Shown here piece by piece: positions 1 through 6,141 of a stretch of 7,519 bases of DNA. Where the stretch lies: the NCBI GenBank assembly GCA_015904075.1, contig JABMDH010000058.1:1-7519 (forward strand). Direction: 5' to 3'. The DNA comes from Nitrospira sp. (GTDB lineage Bacteria; Nitrospirota; Nitrospiria; Nitrospirales; Nitrospiraceae). Numbering within the stretch: position 1 is the first letter of the stretch; each line of letters starts with the position of its first letter. The notes beneath the pieces are model-generated. The model ran no database searches and was not told where the DNA came from. It saw nothing but the letters and a program-made list of their open reading frames with translations. Position numbers and translations under genes: made by a program.

Positions 1-26
1 CGCTGGGCCAAGCCTATCAGGGATAA
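1..26 (+). CDS. C-terminal tail of an upstream gene (partial)
   Basis: In frame 3 the first bases read LGQAYQG followed by a TAA at 24-26. A strong intrinsic terminator begins about 23 bases later, which is where the 3' end of a gene is expected. The frame runs off the left edge, so only seven residues are visible and no family can be assigned. The call rests on the stop-terminator arrangement, not on coding evidence. Confidence 0.3.
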
Positions 27-48
27 GCCATCGCGGGCTAATACTCGC

Positions 49-85
49 AAAACCCCATGGCGTTCGCGCTATGGGGTTTTTTCTT
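49..85 (+). terminator. Rho-independent terminator with UUCG loop
   Basis: The arms at 49-62 and 67-80 form a 14-bp stem: AAAACCCCATGGCG pairs with CGCTATGGGGTTTT, with one G-U wobble. They enclose a TTCG tetraloop and are followed by a T-rich tract at 77-85. It should end transcription of the gene whose stop is at 24-26. It also shows that an ATG at 57, inside the hairpin, is not a genuine start for the next gene. Confidence 0.9.
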
Positions 86-101
86 GGGTACGAGGGGACT
101 A

Positions 102-371
102 ATGGAAAACGAAGATAACACCATCGACGAACTACTCAGTGAGATTTCAGGCCTGATCACCCTTTACCCCAAAGCCATCGAGCGACAGGCTGCAATCATT
201 CAATCGACAGGGAAAGATCCGGAGCTGGTGGATAAACTCGTTAAAGCGGCCGATACAATGCGGGACAGCGGCAACCTGTACCTCACCTGGGCCAAACACT
301 ACGCCGCCATGGCCAAGGGCAACACGGATGCCTCTTCCGATGAGGACGAGACCGAAGATTTCGACGTTTAA
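102..371 (+). CDS. Small acidic hypothetical protein
   Basis: This 89-residue protein belongs to no family I recognise. It begins MENEDNTIDELLSEISG, has a mostly helical middle, and ends in a strongly acidic tail (TDASSDEDETEDFDV) that is probably disordered. There is no signal peptide or membrane segment, so it is presumably cytoplasmic. The start at 102 is chosen because a purine-rich ribosome-binding site (CGAGGGG) lies about five bases upstream. The in-frame ATG at 57 lies inside the upstream terminator. The gene sits alone between that terminator and tRNA-Asn, so it is probably a single-gene unit or shares the tRNA transcript. Real coding is likely from the ribosome-binding site and protein-like composition; the function is unknown. 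Confidence 0.7.
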   Translation: MENEDNTIDELLSEISGLITLYPKAIERQAAIIQSTGKDPELVDKLVKAADTMRDSGNLYLTWAKHYAAMAKGNTDASSDEDETEDFDV

Positions 372-401
372 AAAGTCGTTCCCCTCGGCATCTCCATTTG
401 C

Positions 402-407
402 TAGAAT
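402..407 (+). promoter_or_regulatory. Possible -10 element for tRNA-Asn
   Basis: TAGAAT at 402-407, within TTGCTAGAATACG, resembles a sigma-70 -10 box. It would start transcription roughly 20 bases before the mature tRNA 5' end at 435. No good -35 hexamer is visible at the right distance, so this is tentative. Confidence 0.35.
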
Positions 408-434
408 ACGTCTCACTTCCGATTGACTCTTCGT

Positions 435-510
435 TCCCCGGTAGCTCAGTTGGTAGAGCAGCCGGCTGTTAACCGGCTGGTCGCAGGTTCGAGTCCTGCC
501 CGGGGAGCCA
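435..510 (+). tRNA. tRNA-Asn(GTT)
   Basis: The 76-nt sequence folds as a complete cloverleaf. The 7-bp acceptor stem is TCCCCGG (435-441) with CCGGGGA (500-506). The D-arm begins GCTCAGTTGGTAGAGC. The anticodon stem is CCGGC/GCCGG-like around loop CTGTTAA, with anticodon GTT at 468-470. The T-loop contains GGTTCGAGTCC. The discriminator is G507 and the CCA is encoded at 508-510. It decodes AAC/AAU as asparagine. A strong terminator follows within ten bases, so it is transcribed as a single tRNA or with the small gene upstream. No integrase or duplicated tRNA 3' end is seen, so nothing suggests use as an attachment site. Confidence 0.98.
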
Positions 511-518
511 CTTTTGCT

Positions 519-556
519 AAAGGCTGTTGTTCCTATAGGAACAACAGCCTTTTTAT
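519..556 (+). terminator. Rho-independent terminator after tRNA-Asn
   Basis: A near-perfect 16-bp inverted repeat (AAAGGCTGTTGTTCCT at 519-534 with AGGAACAACAGCCTTT at 537-552) forms a long hairpin with a very small loop, followed by a T-rich tail. It starts nine bases after the tRNA CCA and ends before the hydrolase start at 570. That start therefore probably has its own promoter within or near the terminator, or is expressed by read-through. Confidence 0.92.
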
Positions 557-569
557 TTTAAGATAGCGC

Positions 570-1553
570 ATGGGTATCGCCATTCCGTTTGAACCGCCGC
601 TGCTCCTACGCAACACCCATCTGATGACCCTTGTGCCCCGGTACTGGCCACGAGACCTCTCACTGGGAACGATCCCGCAGGAACCCCGCCTCTTTACGAC
701 GAGGCCCGATACTCAATTACTTGGATACTGCCATTGGCAGGATAATCGAACAGCCTTTCCCACGGTAGTGTTAGTCCACGGCCTGGAAGGCTCCAGCGAA
801 TCGAAATACATGCTCGGCATCACAGCAAAAGCCTATCAGGCCGGGTTCAATGTCGTTCGCATGAATCAACGTACGTGTGGCGGAACCGAACATCTGACAC
901 CAACCCTCTATAACAGCGGCCTCAGCGAAGACTATCGCGCCGTCGTCACTGAACTGGCCCAACGGGACGGGCTCAATCGGATTTGGCTGGTTGGCTATTC
1001 GATGGGTGGCAATCTTGTCTTAAAGACTGCCGGCGAATTGGGCACCTCCCAGCCGGCACTTGCAGGAACTCTTGCTGTCTGCCCGAACATTGACCCGACG
1101 CGATGCGCCGAAGCGTTGGAGCAGCCGCGCAACTGGATTTATCACAAACATTTTCTCATGAATCTGAAAGATCGGCTGCGCCGCAAAGCTGCACTCTTTC
1201 CTGGCAGGTGGGATCTGTCACGACTGGGTCGCATCTCATGTATCAGTGACTTCGATGATGTCTATACGGCTCATGACGGAGGCTATCAAAACGGCGCCGA
1301 CTATTACGACCGGGCCGGCGCACGCCATGTGCTGGGCTCCATTGCAGGTCCCACGCTCATCATCACCGCCCAAGACGATCCCTTCATTCCCTACTCGATG
1401 TTCACGGTTCCATTGATTCAGCGACACCCGACGATTCGCGTCGTCGCACCTCGCCATGGAGGCCATTGCGGGTTTTTTCACGGAAGCCGAAACGGAGAAG
1501 ATCCCTATTGGGCTGAAAATCGGATCGTGGAGTTTTTACGGGAGCACAGGTGA
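570..1553 (+). CDS. YheT-type alpha/beta hydrolase
   Basis: This 327-residue protein resembles the YheT/UPF0017 branch of alpha/beta-fold hydrolases, a family of poorly defined esterases or acyltransferase-like hydrolases; the length fits. The oxyanion-side motif HGLEGSS is at residues 70-76. The nucleophile elbow GYSMGG is at 142-147, with Ser144 as nucleophile. The acid is in QDDPFIP (Asp269 or Asp270), and the catalytic His is in RHGGHCGFF, probably His299. The family-typical opening (PFEPPLLLRNTHLMTL) and MNQRTCGGTEH after strand four are present. There is no signal peptide, so it is probably cytoplasmic. Its start is preceded by only a weak purine stretch (AAGA). It is convergent with the membrane-protein gene ending at 1601. 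The physiological substrate cannot be read from the sequence. Confidence 0.92.
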   Translation: MGIAIPFEPPLLLRNTHLMTLVPRYWPRDLSLGTIPQEPRLFTTRPDTQLLGYCHWQDNRTAFPTVVLVHGLEGSSESKYMLGITAKAYQAGFNVVRMNQRTCGGTEHLTPTLYNSGLSEDYRAVVTELAQRDGLNRIWLVGYSMGGNLVLKTAGELGTSQPALAGTLAVCPNIDPTRCAEALEQPRNWIYHKHFLMNLKDRLRRKAALFPGRWDLSRLGRISCISDFDDVYTAHDGGYQNGADYYDRAGARHVLGSIAGPTLIITAQDDPFIPYSMFTVPLIQRHPTIRVVAPRHGGHCGFFHGSRNGEDPYWAENRIVEFLREHR

Positions 1554-1600
1554 CCAGGGCCAGCTGCCTCGAAGTGCTTCGCAGCCGGCACAGATTGCAA

Positions 1601-2059
1601 TTACGCTGCGTTACGAAGCTTACGCGAATCCTTCTCCGCGACGAGCACGGCGCATTTCCTCACCCAATTGAGGATGAGCCAGGCGCTGCAGGAGACAATC
1701 CCCGCGATAAACACCCAGTTGTATGCCATCTTGCCGGACTTTCCGAGAAACGGCCCCGCGACGAACAGAGAGACTCCGTAACCGATTGCGACCACGAGCA
1801 GAGTGGCCAGCGGAAGAATGATCGCTTGAAACGGCGCAATCCATGGCCATTCTTCCGGCGGTTTCGTCGCCAGTTGCCGGGCGCCCATCCAAACAATCAT
1901 CAACGCGCCGCCATAGCCGATACACTGAACGAGATCGGATGCCCGAAGTTTTCCCACGGCCGTCTCTCGAAAAAGCGGGATTTGCCCCAGCACCATGGCC
2001 AGGAGAAAAGCCAGGACCATGGCCACGCCGTACTCCATCATCCACTTGCGAGCATTCAT
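1601..2059 (-). CDS. Small four-helix inner-membrane protein
   Basis: The 152-residue protein has four apparent transmembrane helices, at about residues 9-27, 43-62, 78-102 and 113-133, with a positively charged tail (EKDSRKLRN). I do not recognise the family and see no catalytic motif. The ATG at 2059 is preferred over an earlier in-frame start because GAGGAGG lies six bases upstream (2066-2072). The gene follows pafA on the same strand after a 117-bp gap with no terminator seen. It may be transcribed from the proteasome operon, or from its own promoter (a TACACT -10-like box lies at 2118-2123 on this strand, with no convincing -35). A functional link to the proteasome is not shown. Confidence 0.75.
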   Translation of the reverse strand: MNARKWMMEYGVAMVLAFLLAMVLGQIPLFRETAVGKLRASDLVQCIGYGGALMIVWMGARQLATKPPEEWPWIAPFQAIILPLATLLVVAIGYGVSLFVAGPFLGKSGKMAYNWVFIAGIVSCSAWLILNWVRKCAVLVAEKDSRKLRNAA

Positions 2060-2065
2060 CGCGTT

Positions 2066-2072
2066 CCTCCTC
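2066..2072 (-). promoter_or_regulatory. Ribosome-binding site fixing the membrane-protein start
   Basis: GAGGAGG on the minus strand lies six bases before the ATG at 2059. It is close to the ideal anti-Shine-Dalgarno complement and is the reason for choosing that start over the longer reading frame beginning near 2080. Confidence 0.8.
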
Positions 2073-2176
2073 GACAGCACCGCTCATACATCCAGGCGGT
2101 CACTCAATACGAACAAGAGTGTAGCATGAGGACGATTCGCTCATAGAAACAATACGTTAAAGGATGAATCGACAGC

Positions 2177-2472
2177 TCAGGCCGTCACACTGTGCAGATG
2201 AGATCGAACGTCCTGGACATAGGTTTTGAAGGGGTCCGGCATGGGAAAAGGAGCTCGCCCTCGTACCTGAAAGATTGACCAGTTGATGACATACGCGGGA
2301 AAGAATCGTTCATCCGGTCTTGGCTCCTCCGGCTCGGAAGGAGACCCTGCGGCCAACAGATGTTTCACCAGTTCGCCCCGCCCAAAGGCGCGAGTATTCT
2401 TAGGCGCATGGTCTGCAGCCATAGTCACAGCACTGTCGGTAATAAGGCGAGGCACGCGGCCTTCCTCCAGCA
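2177..2472 (-). pseudogene. pafA: 3' fragment of pafA (C-terminal domain of UBact ligase)
   Basis: This fragment encodes the last part of PafA, from LLEEGRVPRLITDS to the TGA at 2177. It has the family's C-terminal features: a TRAFGRGELVKHL stretch corresponding to TRARLRGEF in actinobacterial PafA, an INWSIFQV strand corresponding to VDWVHLKL, and a terminal MPDPFKTYVQDVRSHL helix corresponding to KDPFRAVDERVKRLI (comparisons from memory). It has no start of its own. It is separated from the 5' part by foreign DNA and lies in a different frame relative to it (copy offset 1471 bp, not a multiple of three). Joining 2177-2472 to 3944-5138 gives 1491 bp, an intact 496-codon gene plus stop. The 40 bp at 2433-2472 repeat the sequence at 3904-3943. 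Confidence 0.88.
2433..2472 (+). repeat. 40-bp direct repeat, left copy (pafA sequence)
   Basis: The sequence starts CTGTCGGTAATAAGGCGAGG and matches 3904-3943 at 39 of 40 positions. The one difference is G at 2459 versus A at 3930. Read on the minus strand, both encode the pafA stretch LLEEGRVPRLITD, and the difference is a synonymous Gly codon (GGC versus GGT). The pair marks the edges of the foreign insert. Confidence 0.97.
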
Positions 2473-3903
2473 CGCTGACAATATCCGGCGGCGCACTGAC
2501 GATCACCGGTCTGTCCGGCGGCAGCAGCGCGGCCTCGGCCGTGGGCGGCGATGTGGTGCTCACCGGCGGCACGCTGACCGTCGGCGGTCAGGCGAGCTTC
2601 GCCGGCCTGCGCCAGAGCGGCGGCTTCAGCCAGTTCGACGGCAACGTGACGGTCAGCCGGCTCGCGCTGTCCGGCGGCGAAGGCGTGACACTGCGTACCA
2701 ACGGCCAGCTCACGGTGAGTGACAGCTTCGACTGGCGCGACCAGGCCGATCTCGACGGCGCCGGCCGCTTCACCACCGCCGGCCTCACCACGGTCACCGG
2801 TTCCGGCGGCCTGGGCTTCGGCATCAGCGTGGACTGGCACAACACCGGTAACGTCAATCTGGTCAATGGCGCGCTGCTGCACTTCTATTCGACCAGCGAC
2901 GGCAATGGCGGCGCACTGATCAACGAGGCCGGTGGCGTGATCGATCTGTCGGGCGGCAACGCACTGGCGCTCGGCACCCACAGCGGGCCGCTGTCGCGCT
3001 TCGTGAACGCCGGCACGCTGATCAAGCGCAGCGGCGGCGACCAGCGCCTGGAAGGCAACTACAGCTTCGACAACCTCGGCACGGTGCAGGTCGATGGCGG
3101 CCGCCTGGACATCCGCGTATCGAACGCCGACGGCGGCACAGACACCGGCCGTTACATCAGCAACGCCACGCTGGCATTCGGTGCCGGCCAGCGCATCCTG
3201 GCCGCCGGCAGCGACATCACCGGCAGCGGCACCGTGAACTTCTCCGTCGCCCGGGTGACGGTCAATGGCGGCTACGGCATCGCCGGCATCGGCAGCACGC
3301 GCATCAGCGCCGGCCGCGCCGATTTCGCCTCAGCACTCGCCTTCGCCAATATGCTCATCGTGCGCGGCGGCGTACTGAACTTCAACGGCAACACCGCTCT
3401 GAACCAGCTCGACATGACCTGGACCCAGGGCGACCCGGCCACCTACTCGGTGCTCGGCGGCACCGGCGCACTCACCTTCACCGGCAGCGGCTCGACCATT
3501 GCCGATGGCACGCTGGCGAGCGGCGTCGTGAGCGGTTACGACACCGGTGTCGGCCCGCTGTACGTGCAGGTGCCGACCTCTCCGCGCAGCGTCACCGTGG
3601 CCAGCGGCGCATCACTCACCTTCGGCGGCCCGCAGTACGCCGACCTGTCGGGCATTGCGCTGAACAACCAGGGCACGCTGGCGCTGGTGGGCAACATCCA
3701 CATTCACTTCGACAACACGATCGACAACAGCGGCACGCTGCAGATCGGTACTGCAAGCAGCGCACTGAACCAGATCGCGGACGTGGCCTGGAACGCCCCG
3801 GGCAGTCTGCTCATCCGCAACAGCGGCACGCTGGAAAAGCGGCTGGACGGCACGGCCTTGGTGGCCGGTTCACTGCAGAACACCGGCACGGTCGACCTGT
3901 ACG
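2473..3903 (+). CDS. Foreign fragment of a beta-strand-repeat adhesin-like gene
   Basis: About 1.43 kb with one continuous plus-strand frame and neither a start nor a stop of its own. Upstream and downstream the frame runs into antisense pafA. The product is rich in Gly, Ser, Thr, Asn and Ala and shows recurring short strands. NxGT(L/V) occurs at least six times, with codons beginning at 3006, 3072, 3666, 3726, 3819 and 3879, including FVNAGTLIKRSGG and SLQNTGTVDLY. This is typical of right-handed beta-helix surface or secreted proteins (autotransporter passenger or filamentous-haemagglutinin-like). It shows no signal peptide, autotransporter barrel or anchoring domain. Third codon positions are almost all G or C, unlike the neighbours, pointing to another genome, perhaps a high-GC proteobacterium. 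It is either a chimeric assembly segment or a passenger of an insertion. Confidence 0.75.
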
Positions 3904-5138
3904 CTGTCGGTAATAAGGCGAGGCACGCGACCTTCCTCCAGCAACCCATAATAGAGACTCTTCCCCTGGTTCAGATTGTGGTACTCGAGATCGAGACTCT
4001 TCAACATGGGATCCTGCCACTCCGCCTGCTCCGCCTCACGGTACGATTCCAACAGCCACAATTTAGATGCCCAATCGATCCGCCCCACCAGCCTGGTGTA
4101 GTCTCCGCGCAAGTCTCGAAGCACGGCCTCCCACTGATCGAGCACCCAATCGGTTTCCTCATCTTGCCCGCGACAATGGGTTTGCGCTGCAGCCAAGAAC
4201 TGCTCCTGAATATCGATTGCCGACATCGTCTTGCCCGATTGCAGCTGGACAAGCCACTGCCGGTCCTGATCTTGAGATATCTCCTGCAAGCTCTCGACCG
4301 GCTCGTTGAGATCGAGCTCCTTCGGCGCATGGCCTTCCTCGATTAATTGCAGCACCAGGCCGGTCGTGCCCAATTTCAACGCGGTCGCATACTCCGCCAT
4401 ATTCGAGTCACCCAGCAGCAAATGGATACGCCGGTACTGGTTGGGGTCGGCCAGCGGTTCGTCCCGCGTATTCACAATCGCCCGGTTCTGCTGCACCCAT
4501 TCGAAGAAATCGTTCACGATATGATCGGCCCGCTGCGAAATCTGATACGGCAGCGGTGCCCGGTCCGATCCACGACCCAATGCGGTGCGCGGCACGATCA
4601 AGCGATCCACCTGAATCCAGGCATCTTGCGGGCTGGCTGATCCAACCCGGCCCGATCCGGTAAAGATCTGCCTGGTCACCAGAAAAGTCACGAGCGGGCC
4701 AAGCCCACGCCTGGTGAACGGAAACCGCCTCGTAACCAGATAGTTCTCGTGAGACCCGAACGTCGCATCGGTCTCATGGTCGATGTTGTTCTTGATCAAC
4801 GACAGGTCATCGCTCCACCCCAATTCGTCGACCGCCTGTTGAAGCACGAGATCGCCGGCGCGGTCCGATGCCACCACATCCGTTAGACTGTTGCATTCAG
4901 GGGAGGCATATTCCAAATGCCCCATGTCGAGATACATCCGCCCTGCATTGGTCAAAAACCCGCCGTTTCCAGGCGGCTCATCATGACCGCGATGGTGAAG
5001 ATCCAGCAGGCCGCGGCGCTGCACGTTGAAAATATGATCACGTAACTTGTGCGCAAACCACGCTGGGGAATGGTCAGGGCGATCTTGGTGGACGAGAAGT
5101 CCGTACTCCGTTTCCAATCCAAAAATACGGTTCAGCAT
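3870..5138 (-). CDS. pafA: PafA-type UBact ligase, C-terminally truncated by insert
   Basis: PafA is a glutamine-synthetase-fold ligase. It uses ATP to join the C-terminal Glu of the modifier to substrate lysines. Residues 1-411 are genuine. GLETEYG (Glu9 and Glu11 region) supplies metal/ATP ligands, and GRMYLDMGHLEY at about 67-77 carries the probable catalytic base Asp71. GSHENYL, ISQRAD, INTRDEP, YRRIHLLLGDSNM and LKLGTTGLVLQLIEEG are all family signatures. From Ser412 the frame enters foreign DNA and stops after ten unrelated residues (VQVDRAGVLQ), giving 422 aa and losing the C-terminal domain encoded at 2177-2437. The ATG at 5138 follows AGGGTG. Pafa and Dop are close paralogues: GSHENYL and TGSGRVG also look Dop-like. 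The C-terminal fragment and the position after prcA favour PafA. As assembled it is probably inactive. Confidence 0.85.
   Translation of the reverse strand: MLNRIFGLETEYGLLVHQDRPDHSPAWFAHKLRDHIFNVQRRGLLDLHHRGHDEPPGNGGFLTNAGRMYLDMGHLEYASPECNSLTDVVASDRAGDLVLQQAVDELGWSDDLSLIKNNIDHETDATFGSHENYLVTRRFPFTRRGLGPLVTFLVTRQIFTGSGRVGSASPQDAWIQVDRLIVPRTALGRGSDRAPLPYQISQRADHIVNDFFEWVQQNRAIVNTRDEPLADPNQYRRIHLLLGDSNMAEYATALKLGTTGLVLQLIEEGHAPKELDLNEPVESLQEISQDQDRQWLVQLQSGKTMSAIDIQEQFLAAAQTHCRGQDEETDWVLDQWEAVLRDLRGDYTRLVGRIDWASKLWLLESYREAEQAEWQDPMLKSLDLEYHNLNQGKSLYYGLLEEGRVPRLITDSVQVDRAGVLQ
3904..3943 (+). repeat. 40-bp direct repeat, right copy (pafA sequence)
   Basis: Second copy of the pafA stretch found at 2433-2472, identical except A at 3930. 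It is continuous with the 5' part of pafA on its right side and with foreign DNA on its left side. Its frame is the pafA frame, encoding up to Asp411 of the interrupted ligase. Confidence 0.97.
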
Positions 5139-5195
5139 GGGCGCACCCTATAAGATCCATGGCGATGTGAAGCGAAACCGCATGGACTCGCGTTC

Positions 5196-5268
5196 CTCGT
5201 GAAGCGTATCTCGCAAACAAAGATGTGGGCACTCCTTCTGTCCCGCGCTTCACGCTTCACGAGATACG
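5196..5268. repeat. Inverted repeat with two pairing registers, prcA-pafA gap
   Basis: CTCGTGAAGCGT (5196-5207) is the exact reverse complement of ACGCTTCACGAG (5252-5263). Overlapping it, CGTATCTCG (5205-5213) is the reverse complement of CGAGATACG (5260-5268). The 12-bp and 9-bp stems use overlapping right arms, so only one can form at a time. The units GTGAAGCG and GTATCTCG recur within the 190-bp gap. This looks like a dispersed intergenic repeat element more than a classical terminator, since no T-run follows. It lies in the transcript between prcA and pafA and could affect mRNA stability or expression ratio. Confidence 0.65.
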
Positions 5269-5328
5269 AGCGACGAAGAACGCAGAGGCTGATCGGCGAT
5301 TACAGTTGCCGCGCGCAGGAATACTACA

Positions 5329-6141
5329 CTAAGGGGAAATAATCCCCATGTCCTTCGGCAGCAGTCGGCCCAGCTCGTCGGTCGTCATCGCCCGATACTT
5401 CGACGAGCCTGTTTGGCTTCGGTCCAACAAGGCACACTCGATGGTTTTATCCGTCACCGAGTCCCGAAGATGGGCATAGCGCGATGCCGCATCCATGTCA
5501 GCGGGGATTGGCGTGGTCTCCCGGCGTAGTTCAGAGGTATCCTCTCCGGCCTTTCGCTGCGCTCGATCACCCACTGCCCAGGCTTGGAGGGCAATCCCGC
5601 AGGCCTGCTCCAATGAAGGCGGAGTGGGTGCCTGCTGCTTCAAATAGGCAACCATGTCGCGTTCCGCCGGTTTTGATGCAGCCAGCACGGCGCAGTGAGC
5701 ACCCTCTTCAAACGTACCGTCATAATTGATCACAAGGAGCGAATCCTTGCCGGCTTTCTGCCCCAACTCAGCCAACAAAATCTTTGCGATAAACGGGGCT
5801 TTGAAGATCTCTTCAAACGCCTGCTTGATCACTGGCGCAATCCCGTACTTCACCATGCGGCCGCCCGTCACATCAGACGGCGACCGATTGAAGCCCTCCA
5901 CATGCGCCATCTCCAACAGGCTGAACCTGATTTTTTCCAGATCCGCCGGATGCCCCATGCCACCGAGCGCCAATCGATCGTAGATCTCATAGAGCTTCGG
6001 CGTCCCCTTGCTGACGGTCAGAAGGAGAATGCCGGAATCGTAGACCAGCGCGACGACCGGACTGCCCTGTTTGAACTGTTCATCCAAATACTGCCGGCGA
6101 TTACCAACCGCCTCAACCCACTTATATGGCTCTTCATACAT
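5329..6141 (-). CDS. prcA: Proteasome alpha subunit PrcA
   Basis: PrcA forms the outer heptameric rings of the 20S core, gating the chamber and docking the ATPase ring. The 270-residue protein begins MYEEPYKWVEAVGNRRQ, aligning with the gating peptide and helix H0 of actinobacterial PrcA. SPVVALVYDSG follows, the first strand, which lacks the catalytic Thr as expected for alpha subunits. YEIYDRLALGGMGHPADLEKIR, RSPSDVTGG and VINYDGTFEEGAHCAVLAA are further alpha-type motifs. The C-terminus is DMGIISP. The ATG at 6141 is preferred over an in-frame TTG at 6150: GAAGG lies nine bases before the ATG but directly abuts the TTG. The start overlaps the 3' end of prcB by 8 bp (6134-6141), suggesting coupled translation and roughly matched subunit output. 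Confidence 0.95.
   Translation of the reverse strand: MYEEPYKWVEAVGNRRQYLDEQFKQGSPVVALVYDSGILLLTVSKGTPKLYEIYDRLALGGMGHPADLEKIRFSLLEMAHVEGFNRSPSDVTGGRMVKYGIAPVIKQAFEEIFKAPFIAKILLAELGQKAGKDSLLVINYDGTFEEGAHCAVLAASKPAERDMVAYLKQQAPTPPSLEQACGIALQAWAVGDRAQRKAGEDTSELRRETTPIPADMDAASRYAHLRDSVTDKTIECALLDRSQTGSSKYRAMTTDELGRLLPKDMGIISP

Noticed and set aside
57..101. Upstream ATG at 57 as the start of the small acidic protein
   Set aside because: It lies inside the terminator stem and has no ribosome-binding site. The ATG at 102 has one.
435..556. tRNA-Asn as an attachment site for an integrated element
   Set aside because: No integrase gene or repeated tRNA 3' segment is present in the window.
1563..1585. 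Hairpin between the hydrolase and the convergent membrane-protein gene as a terminator
   Set aside because: The stem is short, has a bulge (GCTGC-CT-CGAAG / CTTCGCAGC) and no T-run follows on either strand.
1620..2146. Other long frames overlapping the membrane-protein gene on both strands
   Set aside because: They lack hydrophobic or domain structure and good ribosome-binding sites, and are shadows of the 1601-2059 gene.
2400..2981. Minus-strand frame over the left junction
   Set aside because: It is Ala/Gly/Arg-rich and antisense to the foreign coding segment, a typical shadow frame of GC-rich DNA.
2433..3943. A transposon or insertion sequence with target-site duplication
   Set aside because: There is no transposase, no terminal inverted repeats and no complete gene inside. 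A 40-bp imperfect duplication is far longer than typical target duplications.
2283..4346. A 687-codon plus-strand open frame looking like one large gene
   Set aside because: Its two ends are antisense to pafA and only the middle (2473-3903) has protein-like repeat structure. It is an accidental fusion created by the chimera.
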